A DNA stretch of 64,000 nt from Rarobacter faecitabidus. GTDB taxonomy: Bacteria > Actinomycetota > Actinomycetes > Actinomycetales > Cellulomonadaceae. The translations under genes and the position numbers were made by a program. The notes under the pieces were generated by a model. That model worked only from the letters and a program-made list of their open reading frames with translations. It was not told the DNA's origin and made no database searches. Below are positions 7,544 to 15,778 of the stretch, one piece after another; position 1 is the stretch's first letter; every line of letters starts with the position of its first letter. The stretch spans positions 62,001-126,000 of the forward strand of contig NZ_VFOS01000001.1 in NCBI RefSeq assembly GCF_006716265.1, written 5' to 3'.

Positions 7544-9202
7544 ATGACTGCCCGGCGCGAACTGATCTCGGCCCGCGACCTCGGTTTCGCGTATCCGTCC
7601 GCCCAGATCCTGACGGGCGTCTCGTTCCACCTCGTCGAGGGCGGCCGGATCGGGATCGTCGGCGAGAACGGGGCGGGAAAGACCACGCTCCTGCGACTGC
7701 TGGCGGGCGAGCTTGAACCGAGTGCGGGCACAGTCGCCGCGCGCGGCACGTTGACCTATGTCCCACAGGACCTCGACCCGGGCGATAGGACCACCCGGGA
7801 CCTCGTCCTTGAATCCCTAGCCGATGTGCGCGCCGCGGCCGCCGAACTTCAGGAAGCGATGGCGGACTTCGACCATCTCACCGGCGATCTGACGGAACTA
7901 GCCGCCGTCACGCGGCGGCTCGAATGGCTTGCGCCCTGGGATTCGGAACGCCGCACGCAGCAGTATCTGACCCGTCTCGACGCTCCCGCGGAGCACGACC
8001 GGCGGCTTGACGGGCTCTCCGTGGGCGAACGCTACCGGGTCAGGCTCGCCTGCGCGCTGGCTCGCCGCGACGACGTGCTGCTGCTCGACGAGCCCACCAA
8101 TCACCTCGATGACGCCGCGATCGACTTCGTAACCGGCGTCCTACATGACTGGCCCGGCGCTGTCGCGATGGTCACTCACGACCGCAAGCTGCTGGATGAC
8201 GTCGCGACGCAATACCTCGACCTCAGCCCGTCCCGCACAGGCACCCCGCAGTGCTACGGGGCCATCGGCTACGAGCGATTCCGCCAGGCCCGCGACACCG
8301 AACTCGTCCGATGGCGCCGTCAATACCAGGCGCAGCGCAGACGCGAGGCCCACCTGGAGCGGGTGCGCGACCGATCGTACGAGGGCCTCTCGGACGAATG
8401 GCGCCCGCCCAAGGGCAGCCAGAAGCACCGCCGCGGAACCCGCGCACGCACCCACGTCAGGGCCGCCGACCGTCAACTGGAACGCATTGAGGCGGATTCG
8501 ATCCCCGTTCCCCAGCCGCCGCCGGAGTTCGCGCTGCCCGCCTTGCCCGCGCACCCGCCAGGGCAGGATCGAGCGCGGCCGTTGCTGCGTGCGGTGGTCG
8601 ACCGTCCGCTCGGAACACGCGGCGGCTCATCGATCCTGTCGGAACTTGTCGGCACCCCGCTTGAGATAGCCGCCGGTGAGCGGCTGCTCGTGACCGGGCC
8701 CAACGGCTCGGGGAAATCGACTCTCCTGCGCCTGCTGGCCGGGCAGATCGTGCGTGACCAGGTCCGCCTGGAGCGGGCGGAGGGAGTTCGTGTGGGAGTG
8801 CTCGTCCAAGACGGCCCGCTACGGGAGCCCGAATCCTCCGCGACGACGGGCGAGGACGAGGCCACCCGAGAGGTCTACCGGCTACTCGCCGAGGGCGGGC
8901 TGGATCCCGCCGAGATCGTGCCCGCCTACTCGACCGGACTGTTGGCGCCGGAGCAGATGTCGGTCCCGCTGGCGGAACTCTCGACCGGGCAGCGGCGCCG
9001 CTTCGAGTTGATCCGGGCGCTCATCGCCGCGCCGCACATCCTGATCCTGGACGAGCCGACCAACCACCTCTCCATCGACCTGGTCGACGAGCTCAGCGCG
9101 GCACTTCGCGAGACGCCAGCGGCAGTGATCGTGGCGAGCCACGACCGGCGGCTACGCGCGGACTTCGCGCACTGGCCGCGCCTCGAGCTCGGCTCCGGCT
9201 AG
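7544..9202 (+). CDS. ABC-F family ATPase (ribosome-acting or antibiotic-resistance type)
   Basis: A 552-aa protein with two ABC domains and no membrane segments. The first has Walker A GENGAGKTT (about residues 40-48), signature LSVGE and Walker B DDVLLLDEPTNHLD. The second has GPNGSGKST, LSTGQ and ILILDEPTNHLS. The linker between them is rich in arginine (for example RRQYQAQRRREAHLERVRDR), matching the P-site tRNA-interaction helices of ABC-F proteins. Such proteins act on the ribosome, either as translation factors or as protectors against antibiotics (MsrE, VmlR, LsaA types). Which class cannot be decided from sequence alone. It stands alone, divergent from the LLM oxidoreductase, so it may be inducible. 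Confidence 0.85.
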   Translation: MTARRELISARDLGFAYPSAQILTGVSFHLVEGGRIGIVGENGAGKTTLLRLLAGELEPSAGTVAARGTLTYVPQDLDPGDRTTRDLVLESLADVRAAAAELQEAMADFDHLTGDLTELAAVTRRLEWLAPWDSERRTQQYLTRLDAPAEHDRRLDGLSVGERYRVRLACALARRDDVLLLDEPTNHLDDAAIDFVTGVLHDWPGAVAMVTHDRKLLDDVATQYLDLSPSRTGTPQCYGAIGYERFRQARDTELVRWRRQYQAQRRREAHLERVRDRSYEGLSDEWRPPKGSQKHRRGTRARTHVRAADRQLERIEADSIPVPQPPPEFALPALPAHPPGQDRARPLLRAVVDRPLGTRGGSSILSELVGTPLEIAAGERLLVTGPNGSGKSTLLRLLAGQIVRDQVRLERAEGVRVGVLVQDGPLREPESSATTGEDEATREVYRLLAEGGLDPAEIVPAYSTGLLAPEQMSVPLAELSTGQRRRFELIRALIAAPHILILDEPTNHLSIDLVDELSAALRETPAAVIVASHDRRLRADFAHWPRLELGSG

Positions 9203-9274
9203 TGCCTGCGGGCGTAACGCACGTCACGCCGATCCCCGTCTGAATCGCCGAGGCGTGGGCGTAGGCTCGAAATC

Positions 9275-10366
9275 ATGCGTGGTGAGTACAAGGTTCCCGG
9301 CGGGAAGCTCGTGGCCGTCGACCTCGATGTGACTGGCGACCGGCTCGTGGACGTGCACGTCAGCGGCGATTTCTTTCTCGATCCGGACGAGGCGCTCGCC
9401 GTCATCGACCGGGCTCTCGTAGGGCAGAGCGCAGACGCTCCGTCGGGCGCGCTCGCCGCAGCGATCACGGAGGCCATTGCCAGAGCCGAGCAGGATGCGG
9501 CGTTCGGCGTGCCGGTGACGATGGTCGGCTTCGACGCCCACGCGGTTGCGATGGCGGTGCGCCGCGCGCTCGGGCATGCCTCGGGTTGGCAGGACCACAC
9601 TTTCGACTTTCTCGACACGGGCACGATGCCGCCGCCCTGGCACGCCGCGCTGGACGAGGTCCTCGGCGAGGAGACGGCAGCCGGGCGGCGCGGGCCGAGC
9701 CTGCGCTTCTGGTATTGGGACTCCGCAGCCGTCGTGATCGGCTCGTTCCAGTCGCTGCGCAACGAGGTCGATGCGGAGGCGGCACGCGAACTGGACGTCG
9801 AGGTCGTGCGGCGGATCTCCGGGGGCGGGGCGATGTTCATGGAGGCGAACAACTGCATCACGTTCTCGCTCGTGGTGCCCGCCTCACTGGTGGATGGCAT
9901 GAGCTTTGAGCAGTCGTATGCCTTCCTGGACGATTGGGTGCTCGAGGCACTCGGCAGCGTCGGGGTGCAAGCGCGCTACGCGGGGCTCAACGACATCGCG
10001 TCCCCGGCGGGGAAGATCGCGGGCGCCGCGCAGAAGAGGTTCGCGCCGCGCGATGGCGGGCCGGGCGCGGTGCTTCACCACGTCACGATGGCCTACGACA
10101 TCGATGCGGACAAGATGCTGCAGGTACTGCGGATCGGTCGCGAGAAACTGAGCGACAAGGGGACCAAAAGCGCCAACAAGCGCGTCGATCCCGTCCGCTC
10201 GCAGACGCACCTCCCCCGGGACGAGGTCATCGCCAAGTTCCTCGACACCTTCCGCGCTCGCTACCCGACTGTCGACGGCGAGCTGACCGCGGCCGAGTTG
10301 TCGCGCACCGACGAACTGATGAGATCGAAGTTCCGCAGCCCGGAGTGGACCGCCCGAGTGCCGTAG
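9275..10366 (+). CDS. lplA: Lipoate-protein ligase A with accessory domain at the N-terminus
   Basis: A 363-aa enzyme attaching lipoate to E2/GcvH proteins through lipoyl-AMP. The catalytic core starts near residue 105 and carries RRISGGGAMFM (179-189) and the lysine of AGKIAGAAQ (K247), the counterparts of the RRxSGGG and GxKIxGSA motifs of LplA/BPL enzymes. The first ~80 residues (GEYKVPGGKLVAVDL, VSGDFFLDPDEAL) match the small accessory domain that in E. coli LplA lies at the C-terminus and in some archaea is the separate LplB. Here it is at the front, a circularly permuted order. A short C-terminal extension follows the core. Spacing on both sides suggests a single-gene unit. Confidence 0.85.
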   Translation: MRGEYKVPGGKLVAVDLDVTGDRLVDVHVSGDFFLDPDEALAVIDRALVGQSADAPSGALAAAITEAIARAEQDAAFGVPVTMVGFDAHAVAMAVRRALGHASGWQDHTFDFLDTGTMPPPWHAALDEVLGEETAAGRRGPSLRFWYWDSAAVVIGSFQSLRNEVDAEAARELDVEVVRRISGGGAMFMEANNCITFSLVVPASLVDGMSFEQSYAFLDDWVLEALGSVGVQARYAGLNDIASPAGKIAGAAQKRFAPRDGGPGAVLHHVTMAYDIDADKMLQVLRIGREKLSDKGTKSANKRVDPVRSQTHLPRDEVIAKFLDTFRARYPTVDGELTAAELSRTDELMRSKFRSPEWTARVP

Positions 10367-10394
10367 TGGATCTCGCGCGCAGCGGCCCCGCGAT

Positions 10395-10991
10395 CTACTC
10401 GCCCTCTGCCTGCCAGGCGTAGTCCATCTGCCGGGCGACCCTGGTCGGCAAACCGGGATCCGCCAAACCCGTGAGGTGAAGCGCCAGATCGATGCCGGCC
10501 GAGATGCCCGCAGAGGTGAAGATTCGCCCCTGCTGCACCCACCGCAGTCCCCCGACCACGGTCAGGCCGGGGTAGCGAGCGGCGAGTTCGGCCTGGTCCT
10601 CCCAGTGCGTTGTCACGGTCTGGTTGGTGAGGATTCCCGCTTCGGCCAGCAGGAACGCGCCCGTGCAGACGGAGGCCACGATCGGTGTGGACGAGCGCTC
10701 GGCGATCCATTCGATCACGCGCGGGTCTCGTTCAACCTCGGCGGTGACCCCACCCGGGACCAGCAGGAGGCTGAACGGCGGCGCATCGGCGATGGTCGTA
10801 TCGGCCGTCAGTTTGAGCCCGCCGCGAGCCACGACGACCGCGCGCTCCGGGTAGGCGGAGACGAGCGTCACCTTGATTGCTTCGGGGTCGCGGTCCTTGC
10901 CTTGCAGGCGAGCCGCCACCGAGAAGACCTCGAACGGTCCGCAGGCATCGAGGACCTCCACCTCGTCAAAGATCAGGATGCCGATATGCAT
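10395..10991 (-). CDS. DJ-1/PfpI superfamily protein, isonitrile-hydratase/GlxA-N-like
   Basis: A 198-aa single-domain class I glutamine-amidotransferase-like protein. The nucleophile elbow is ASVCTGAFLLAEAG with Cys109. The helper acid is in GPFEVF (Glu21). TTHWED and FTSAGISAGIDLALHL complete the typical DJ-1/PfpI pattern shared by isonitrile hydratases and the sensor domain of GlxA/FtrA regulators. The AraC helix-turn-helix seen in GlxA-type regulators is absent, so this is a free-standing enzyme or sensor. It converges on lplA with 28 nt between the stops. Substrate unknown. Confidence 0.85.
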   Translation of the reverse strand: MHIGILIFDEVEVLDACGPFEVFSVAARLQGKDRDPEAIKVTLVSAYPERAVVVARGGLKLTADTTIADAPPFSLLLVPGGVTAEVERDPRVIEWIAERSSTPIVASVCTGAFLLAEAGILTNQTVTTHWEDQAELAARYPGLTVVGGLRWVQQGRIFTSAGISAGIDLALHLTGLADPGLPTRVARQMDYAWQAEGE

Positions 10992-11054
10992 GAGCCAACC
11001 ATAGCGAGGCGTTCCGTCCGACCCGGCGACCCTCCTGAACCGGATCGGGCGATA

Positions 11055-11853
11055 TCAACTCTGCGCGCTGGTCGCATGGATGCCGGAACGCGGGCTACGG
11101 ACGACGCCATAGCCAACGAGCGCGCCGGACAAGAGCGTCAGGGTGAGCGCGGCAAGGGTGATTCCGTGCCGGAACCCGGCGGCCTGCTGCGCACTGAAGT
11201 CGGCCGCCGCCATCGAACCGGCGAAGACGGCCGCGAGGATGGTGCCGCTCACGGCGATCCCTATCCCAATGGCGACCTCGCTGGAGGTGTCGACGAGCGC
11301 CGCTCCGATGGTGGTGCGATTCTCCGGCAGGCCGCGCATCACGTTCGTGCCGGCCACCACGCCGACCACGCGCATGCCCGCCGCGACGAGGACGAGGGCC
11401 ACTGCGACCCAGATGTAGCCGAGTCGTCCGAGCGCGGCATACACGGCGAGCCCGCACACCACCGCGCTGGCGCTCAGCCATGCCGTCCTGGAGAAGCCGA
11501 ATCGGGAGATCGGGGGCGTGATGAGCGCGCAATCGGTCGTCGCTGAACAGCCTGAAGGCGAGGGCTAGCGATCCTGGGGTCGTCATCGCAGCCGCTACGC
11601 CCATGACGGCGCGGATCGCGATGAGTTGCCACGCAGTGGTGACGAGGATCGTGGCGGCGCTGGCCAACGCGAGCAGCACGAGCCCGACGAGCATGATCGA
11701 GCGCCGTCCGACGCGATCGGCCAGCGGGCCGAAGACGAGCATTAGCCCGCCGAAGGTCACCGCATACGCCCCGACCACCCATTGCAACGTGGTCGTCGAG
11801 GCGGTGACATCCCGCCCGATGGTCGGCAGGGCAACATTCAGGATCGAGTTCCC
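11055..11853 (-). pseudogene. MFS (DHA2-type) transporter remnant: 5'-truncated, internally deleted, frameshifted
   Basis: Reading leftwards from 11853, the frame encodes NSILNVALPTIGRDV, the first-helix motif of DHA2 drug:H+ transporters. It continues through RVGRRSIMLVG (motif A) to LAFRLFSDDRLRA at about 11540. The transporter then resumes in another frame with CALITPPISRFGF and runs through the last helices to 11055. About 180-200 residues (middle helices) are missing at the junction, and the frame is broken. No start exists: the codon before NSILNV is the TAG stop of the glycosyltransferase gene, in the same frame. Total remnant is ~265 codons against ~450-500 for the family. It cannot encode a working transporter. 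Confidence 0.88.
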
Positions 11854-12576
11854 CTAGAGGACCGGTTCGCGGGTCTCGCGGAGCAGGTCGCGATGCAGAT
11901 ATCGCGCGTAACCGTCCGGAGCGCGCGCGTCTCGTCGCCCCGAGGTGAGCACGTCCGCCTCGGCGGAGGCGACCACCGTGATCGCGGGTAGGGCCCGGAT
12001 GCGGGCAACCAGATTGACGTCCTCGTGCACGCGGTCCCGCCCGAATCCGCCAGCGGCGAGGTATGACTGGGCGCGCATGCCCAGGTTCGCCCCATGAACG
12101 TGGCCATTGGGGTGATCGAGGTTCCTCGTGGCCTGCCAGGCGACGATCTGCTCCGCTGACAAGTCGGTAGGATCCGGCCGCACGGTTCCGATCACCAGGT
12201 CGGCTCCGCGATTCGCGAGGGCCACCTGGCTGATGATCCAGTTGGGCGGAACCTCCGAGTCGGCGTCCGTGCAGGCGATCCACGTCGCTTCTGGCGGCGC
12301 CATCGAAGCCGCCAGCCCTCGGCGTATCCCGTGGGCCCGTGCGGCGCCGACCGAGTTGGCGCGGATGTGTTCGACGCGCAATCCTTCCACGCGGGAAGAC
12401 TTCACTTGAGCGGCCGAATCGTCCGTGCAGTCATCTAGGACGATGACCACGTCGACACTCATCCCGGCGCGTTGCGCTGGCTGTCGCGCCGCGCCGATCG
12501 ACGCGATGCAGCGTGGCAGAAGTTCCGCCTCGTCGTGCGCTGGGACGGCAATGAGCACATGCCGGATGGCTCTCAC
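11854..12576 (-). CDS. Family 2 glycosyltransferase
   Basis: A 240-aa GT-A fold enzyme. The N-terminus HVLIAVPAHDEAELLPRCIASI is the nucleotide-sugar-binding start, VVIVLDDCTDDSA follows, and CTDADSEVPPNW carries the DxD metal motif. GFGRDRVHEDVNLVAR supplies the downstream ED motif. No membrane segment, so cytosolic. It probably transfers a sugar or polyol to an acceptor modified by its partners. The GTG start overlaps the TGA of the deacetylase/methyltransferase gene (GTGA), implying translational coupling as the last gene of the operon. Its TAG stop abuts the MFS remnant in frame, so the original 3' end may have been altered by the deletion that destroyed the transporter. Confidence 0.85.
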   Translation of the reverse strand: MRAIRHVLIAVPAHDEAELLPRCIASIGAARQPAQRAGMSVDVVIVLDDCTDDSAAQVKSSRVEGLRVEHIRANSVGAARAHGIRRGLAASMAPPEATWIACTDADSEVPPNWIISQVALANRGADLVIGTVRPDPTDLSAEQIVAWQATRNLDHPNGHVHGANLGMRAQSYLAAGGFGRDRVHEDVNLVARIRALPAITVVASAEADVLTSGRRDARAPDGYARYLHRDLLRETREPVL

Positions 12577-13988
12577 AGGAGGCCCGTCCGCATCGCCACG
12601 GAGCGCTCGTCGGTGCTGAACAGGTCGAGCAGGAAGTCCTCTTCGCGGTGCCGGACCATGGGTCGTATCGGCAAGATGTCGCTCACGATGGCGTGCACCT
12701 CATCGCCCGAAAGCGGATAGTCGGCTACGGGATGCCGCCAGTGGCACAGCACCAGCGAGCCACCGGGAGCAAGTAGAGCCGAGATTGTGCCTGCGAATCG
12801 TTGCAACTCCGCCACCGCCAGATAATATCCGACCTCCGAGATCACGATCGTGTCGAACGATCCGCGCGGTAGCGTCGTGCGAAGATCGCCGACGCGCAGA
12901 TCCACATTGGTCAGGTCGGTCAGGTTCTGACGGGCGAGGTCGATCGCGACGTGCGACACGTCCATCGCGACCACTGAATCGGCACGCCGGGCCAGGCACC
13001 TGGTGAGCACGCCGATGGAGCAACCGATCTCCAGCACGCGGCCGAGGCGCTGATGAGGGAGGGTGGCCATCAGGACGTCGCGTTTGCGTTGCTCGTACCA
13101 GCGGTCCGCATACCCCCACGGATCCGCCTTGCGTGCGTAAAGGTCATCGAAGTAGGGAGCGCCTAGGCCCTGCTCCGGGGGTGACGAATCGCTTCCCTCC
13201 CGTTCCTGCCTGCCCTGCGCGGGTTGCGGCGCCACGACGTAGACCTCGACGTCTCGGTCGAAGTTCTGCAGGAATCGCGGGTGCAGCATAGCCGAGTCGG
13301 CGGGATCATCCCCGATGGGTGCGATCTGGCTCAGATGCGCCGCGATGGCGCGGTGCTTGACCACGGCTTCCCGATCGCTGAGGGTCAGCGATCGGAATCG
13401 GTCCCATGGGATGTCCGCGTCGTCGGCGTTGCCCCAGTGCCAGAGCCAGATCGGATACTCGAGCAATTCGGCGCCTAACTCGTCGGCCAGCAGGGCGCAC
13501 AGTTCCCCCACGATGCGATGGTCTCGGTGCCCGTCCCCCCGCCAGGTGGTGACGATCCTGCTCGCCGGTGGGACGCCCTCGAGCGGCGATCCGCCCGCGG
13601 CCACGCGAAGGTCCCGCAACACGGCATCACGGTGTTCGCGAACCTCGCCATCGGGATGCCCGAGAAAGACGGGTTCCAGTTCCGCAGCCAGGAGGAGGGC
13701 GGCGCGTCGGCTCTCGTCCATCCTCTGCGCCGTGAGTGCCCGCCGCGTCAACGCGGGCGATCCCGGATGCGAGCCGCCGCCGTCCGTCACGATGACGACC
13801 TCGACGAGGTATCCCTGACCGGTCAGTCGGGAGATCAGACCCGCCGCGCCTAGGCTCTCGTCGTCCGGGTGGGCCGCGACGACGAGCGTGCGTCCACCGG
13901 GGATCAGCCGCAGGGGCGCGAAATCGGCGATCCTGCGGTCCCACTGGGCAGGTTCGCGGCCTGCCGCGCGCCCGTCGAACGTCACCAT
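12573..13988 (-). CDS. Bifunctional PIG-L deacetylase / NodS-like SAM-dependent N-methyltransferase
   Basis: A 471-aa fusion. Residues ~34-245 are a PIG-L/LmbE zinc deacetylase: VVAAHPDDE (His40, Asp42, Asp43) and GDGHRDHR supply the metal ligands. Residues ~278-471 are a class I methyltransferase with the NodS-type opening ADPWGYADRWYEQRK and SAM motif VLEIGCSIGVLT. NodS methylates the amine freed by deacetylation of a chitooligosaccharide. By analogy, this protein would deacetylate an N-acetyl sugar and then N-methylate the product; that is inference. I chose ATG 13988 because its start overlaps the preceding acyl-CoA dehydrogenase stop by 7 nt; the longer open frame is arginine-rich noise. 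No signal peptide: cytosolic. Confidence 0.9.
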   Translation of the reverse strand: MVTFDGRAAGREPAQWDRRIADFAPLRLIPGGRTLVVAAHPDDESLGAAGLISRLTGQGYLVEVVIVTDGGGSHPGSPALTRRALTAQRMDESRRAALLLAAELEPVFLGHPDGEVREHRDAVLRDLRVAAGGSPLEGVPPASRIVTTWRGDGHRDHRIVGELCALLADELGAELLEYPIWLWHWGNADDADIPWDRFRSLTLSDREAVVKHRAIAAHLSQIAPIGDDPADSAMLHPRFLQNFDRDVEVYVVAPQPAQGRQEREGSDSSPPEQGLGAPYFDDLYARKADPWGYADRWYEQRKRDVLMATLPHQRLGRVLEIGCSIGVLTRCLARRADSVVAMDVSHVAIDLARQNLTDLTNVDLRVGDLRTTLPRGSFDTIVISEVGYYLAVAELQRFAGTISALLAPGGSLVLCHWRHPVADYPLSGDEVHAIVSDILPIRPMVRHREEDFLLDLFSTDERSVAMRTGLL

Positions 13989-15028
13989 GGGGCCGGTCCG
14001 TCCGTCACGAGTGCTCGGCCCAGCGCCGCCAGATCGCGCTCGCCGTGATGCTGGCGCACGTAGACCTGCAGGTCGGCGACCCGCTTCGCGTGGTCCTCGT
14101 CCATGGTCAAGGGCGCCGGGCCTAGCACATGCGCGCTGGTCGCGAGGACGTCCTCGCACGCGCGGGCTACGACGGCGCGCACCCGTTTGGCGGCCACGCG
14201 CATGACCTCGCGCCGGCGGCCCTGCTCGCCATCGACGAGTCCGGCCGCGTGCGCAAGCGCGGTACGGGCGGCGGTCAGCTGCTCATCGATGCGTCCGAGT
14301 CCGGCCATGAGGAGGTCCTGGTCGTCGCGCTCGGAAACCGCGGCAAACACGGTTCGCGCCAGACCAACGGCTCCGCCATACCAGCAGGCAGCGACGCCCA
14401 TTCCGCCCCATTCGAATCCTGGCCGGGTCAGGTACCAGCCCGTGTCTCCCACCGGGCGGCCTGCAACGTTCGCCAAGGCGATGCCCACACTGGGGATCTC
14501 GCTCAATCCGCGAGAGACCCAGCGGTCCGTCGACAGCGTAATGCCGCCCGCGCGCAGGTCGATGGCGAACAGCCGGCGCTCTCCCGACGGCACGAATGCC
14601 GTGATCAATGCGGCGTCCAGGCGGTCGGCCAGCGAGCACCAGGGCTTGGCGCCGGTCAGCCGCCAGGTTTCGTCTGAGTGGTTGCCCGGCGTCGCGAGTA
14701 CTCGGCCGGCCGGTCCCTCGGCAGCGAACACTCCCCATGTCAGTTGCGCGGGAGGGACACGGGCGAACTCCGTCACCCCCGCCTGATGCAGGATCGCCAG
14801 CGCGTCGAGATGCGGCTCGACCGCGCGTGCCACCGCCAGATCCGTGGCCGCTACGGTGGCCAGGGTCTCCCAGAGCTCAGCCGTTGCGCCCTCGCCCGGC
14901 CGCGGGGTGTCGGGCCAGGCGCGTACCGCGGTCAGCGCCTCGTTCACATCGTTGGCGAGGAGGGCGGGTACGGGTCCGCTGGCAGTGCGCGTGACGAGGC
15001 GTACGCGCGCGGGCGTCGTCGTGGTCAT
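13982..15028 (-). CDS. Acyl-CoA dehydrogenase family protein
   Basis: A 348-aa flavoprotein-like protein, somewhat short for the family (~380). The middle region ETWRLTGAKPWCSLAD is the flavin-contacting beta-domain signature (normally WxxxGxKxWxS). MGVAACWYGGAVGLAR begins the C-terminal helical bundle, which ends in DLQVYVRQHHGERDLAALGR, like the acyl-CoA dehydrogenase tail. The usual N-terminal helical domain is reduced. I chose ATG 15028: it overlaps the upstream PRC-like gene's TGA (ATGA) and gives MTTTTPARVRL. It is coupled to the deacetylase/methyltransferase gene downstream. It may oxidise a carrier-bound or sugar-linked substrate rather than a fatty acyl-CoA; this is inferred from the operon only. 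Confidence 0.82.
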   Translation of the reverse strand: MTTTTPARVRLVTRTASGPVPALLANDVNEALTAVRAWPDTPRPGEGATAELWETLATVAATDLAVARAVEPHLDALAILHQAGVTEFARVPPAQLTWGVFAAEGPAGRVLATPGNHSDETWRLTGAKPWCSLADRLDAALITAFVPSGERRLFAIDLRAGGITLSTDRWVSRGLSEIPSVGIALANVAGRPVGDTGWYLTRPGFEWGGMGVAACWYGGAVGLARTVFAAVSERDDQDLLMAGLGRIDEQLTAARTALAHAAGLVDGEQGRRREVMRVAAKRVRAVVARACEDVLATSAHVLGPAPLTMDEDHAKRVADLQVYVRQHHGERDLAALGRALVTDGPAPW

Positions 15029-15372
15029 TGGTCGTCTCCGCTCAGGCTGGGGTCGTAGGCGATGTAGTCCTCGGCGAGGGTGACCACTTCGGGTTCGACC
15101 GCTGCGACGTGCGACCACAGAGCCAGGAACGTGCCCTTGTGCCGGCGGCGCAGCAACTGCGCCAGCGGCCAAGGCGCAGTCAGGGACGTGCGTTCGAAGC
15201 CCATGAACGACGTGCGCGTGCGAGGACTGACGATGAGCCCCACGAGGCGGAGGCGACCCAGGGCGACCTCATCATCGCCCGGCTCCAGCACGAACCGCGC
15301 GTCGACGCAGTGCCCCAGCGTTCGTCCGTTGCCATCTCGGACGGGCCGGTCGAGTAAGTCACTGAGGATCAT
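15025..15372 (-). CDS. PRC-barrel-like protein, first of two
   Basis: A 115-aa protein opening with MILSDLLDRPVRDGNGRTLG, the classic PRC-barrel beginning (a two-strand hairpin with a conserved glycine). The rest (LRLVGLIVSPRT, GTFLALWSHVAAVEPEVV) is consistent with a small beta-barrel. PRC barrels occur in photosynthetic reaction-centre H subunits and RimM, and as free-standing proteins beside metal transporters in actinobacteria, where the role is not settled. Its start overlaps the upstream gene by 14 nt and its stop overlaps the acyl-CoA dehydrogenase start by ATGA. Confidence 0.65.
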   Translation of the reverse strand: MILSDLLDRPVRDGNGRTLGHCVDARFVLEPGDDEVALGRLRLVGLIVSPRTRTSFMGFERTSLTAPWPLAQLLRRRHKGTFLALWSHVAAVEPEVVTLAEDYIAYDPSLSGDDQ

Positions 15373-15778
15373 GCTTTCCTCCCGGGATTCGGGCGATCAG
15401 GCGATCGCGTATCCATCGTTCGGTCCAGGTGACATCCAGATCCTCGCCGCGAGTCCCGAGTCGGACTAGGGTTCCTACCTCCGTGACCAGGCTCCACGGA
15501 ATCCGGTGCCACCGGGAGTCCGGCGCTCGTCCGCCCAGTACGCGGGTCGCGAGCGCCGCACCGCTGAGCAGCGCGTGTACGTAAGCGGGTCGTGTCCCGT
15601 CGGCCACGGCACCCGGCCCCGCATCCTCCGCCACCGGACCGACGAGTTCCAGGTCATCCACGGTGGTCACTGGCGCATCATCGACATCGTGCACCTGCCT
15701 ACTGAGCAGGTGCAGGCGGGCGTCGATGATCCGCCCCCCAGGCGCGGGCGGATGCGGCAGTTCCTGGTTCTTGGTCAT
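15359..15778 (-). CDS. PRC-barrel-like protein, second of two, next to NRAMP
   Basis: A 139-aa protein. The segment IIDARLHLLSRQVHDVDDAP followed by VDDLELVG resembles the 'vvDxdGxpvGkVDDvel' opening of actinobacterial PRC-barrel proteins, and RIPWSLVTEVGTLVRLG resembles their closing strands. The C-terminus is charged. Translation probably starts at ATG 15778, which overlaps the NRAMP stop as ATGA; the frame is open much further upstream only as a shadow of the NRAMP gene. Together with the next PRC-like gene it probably forms a cytoplasmic accessory to the transporter. That is inference from position. Confidence 0.65.
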   Translation of the reverse strand: MTKNQELPHPPAPGGRIIDARLHLLSRQVHDVDDAPVTTVDDLELVGPVAEDAGPGAVADGTRPAYVHALLSGAALATRVLGGRAPDSRWHRIPWSLVTEVGTLVRLGTRGEDLDVTWTERWIRDRLIARIPGGKHDPQ

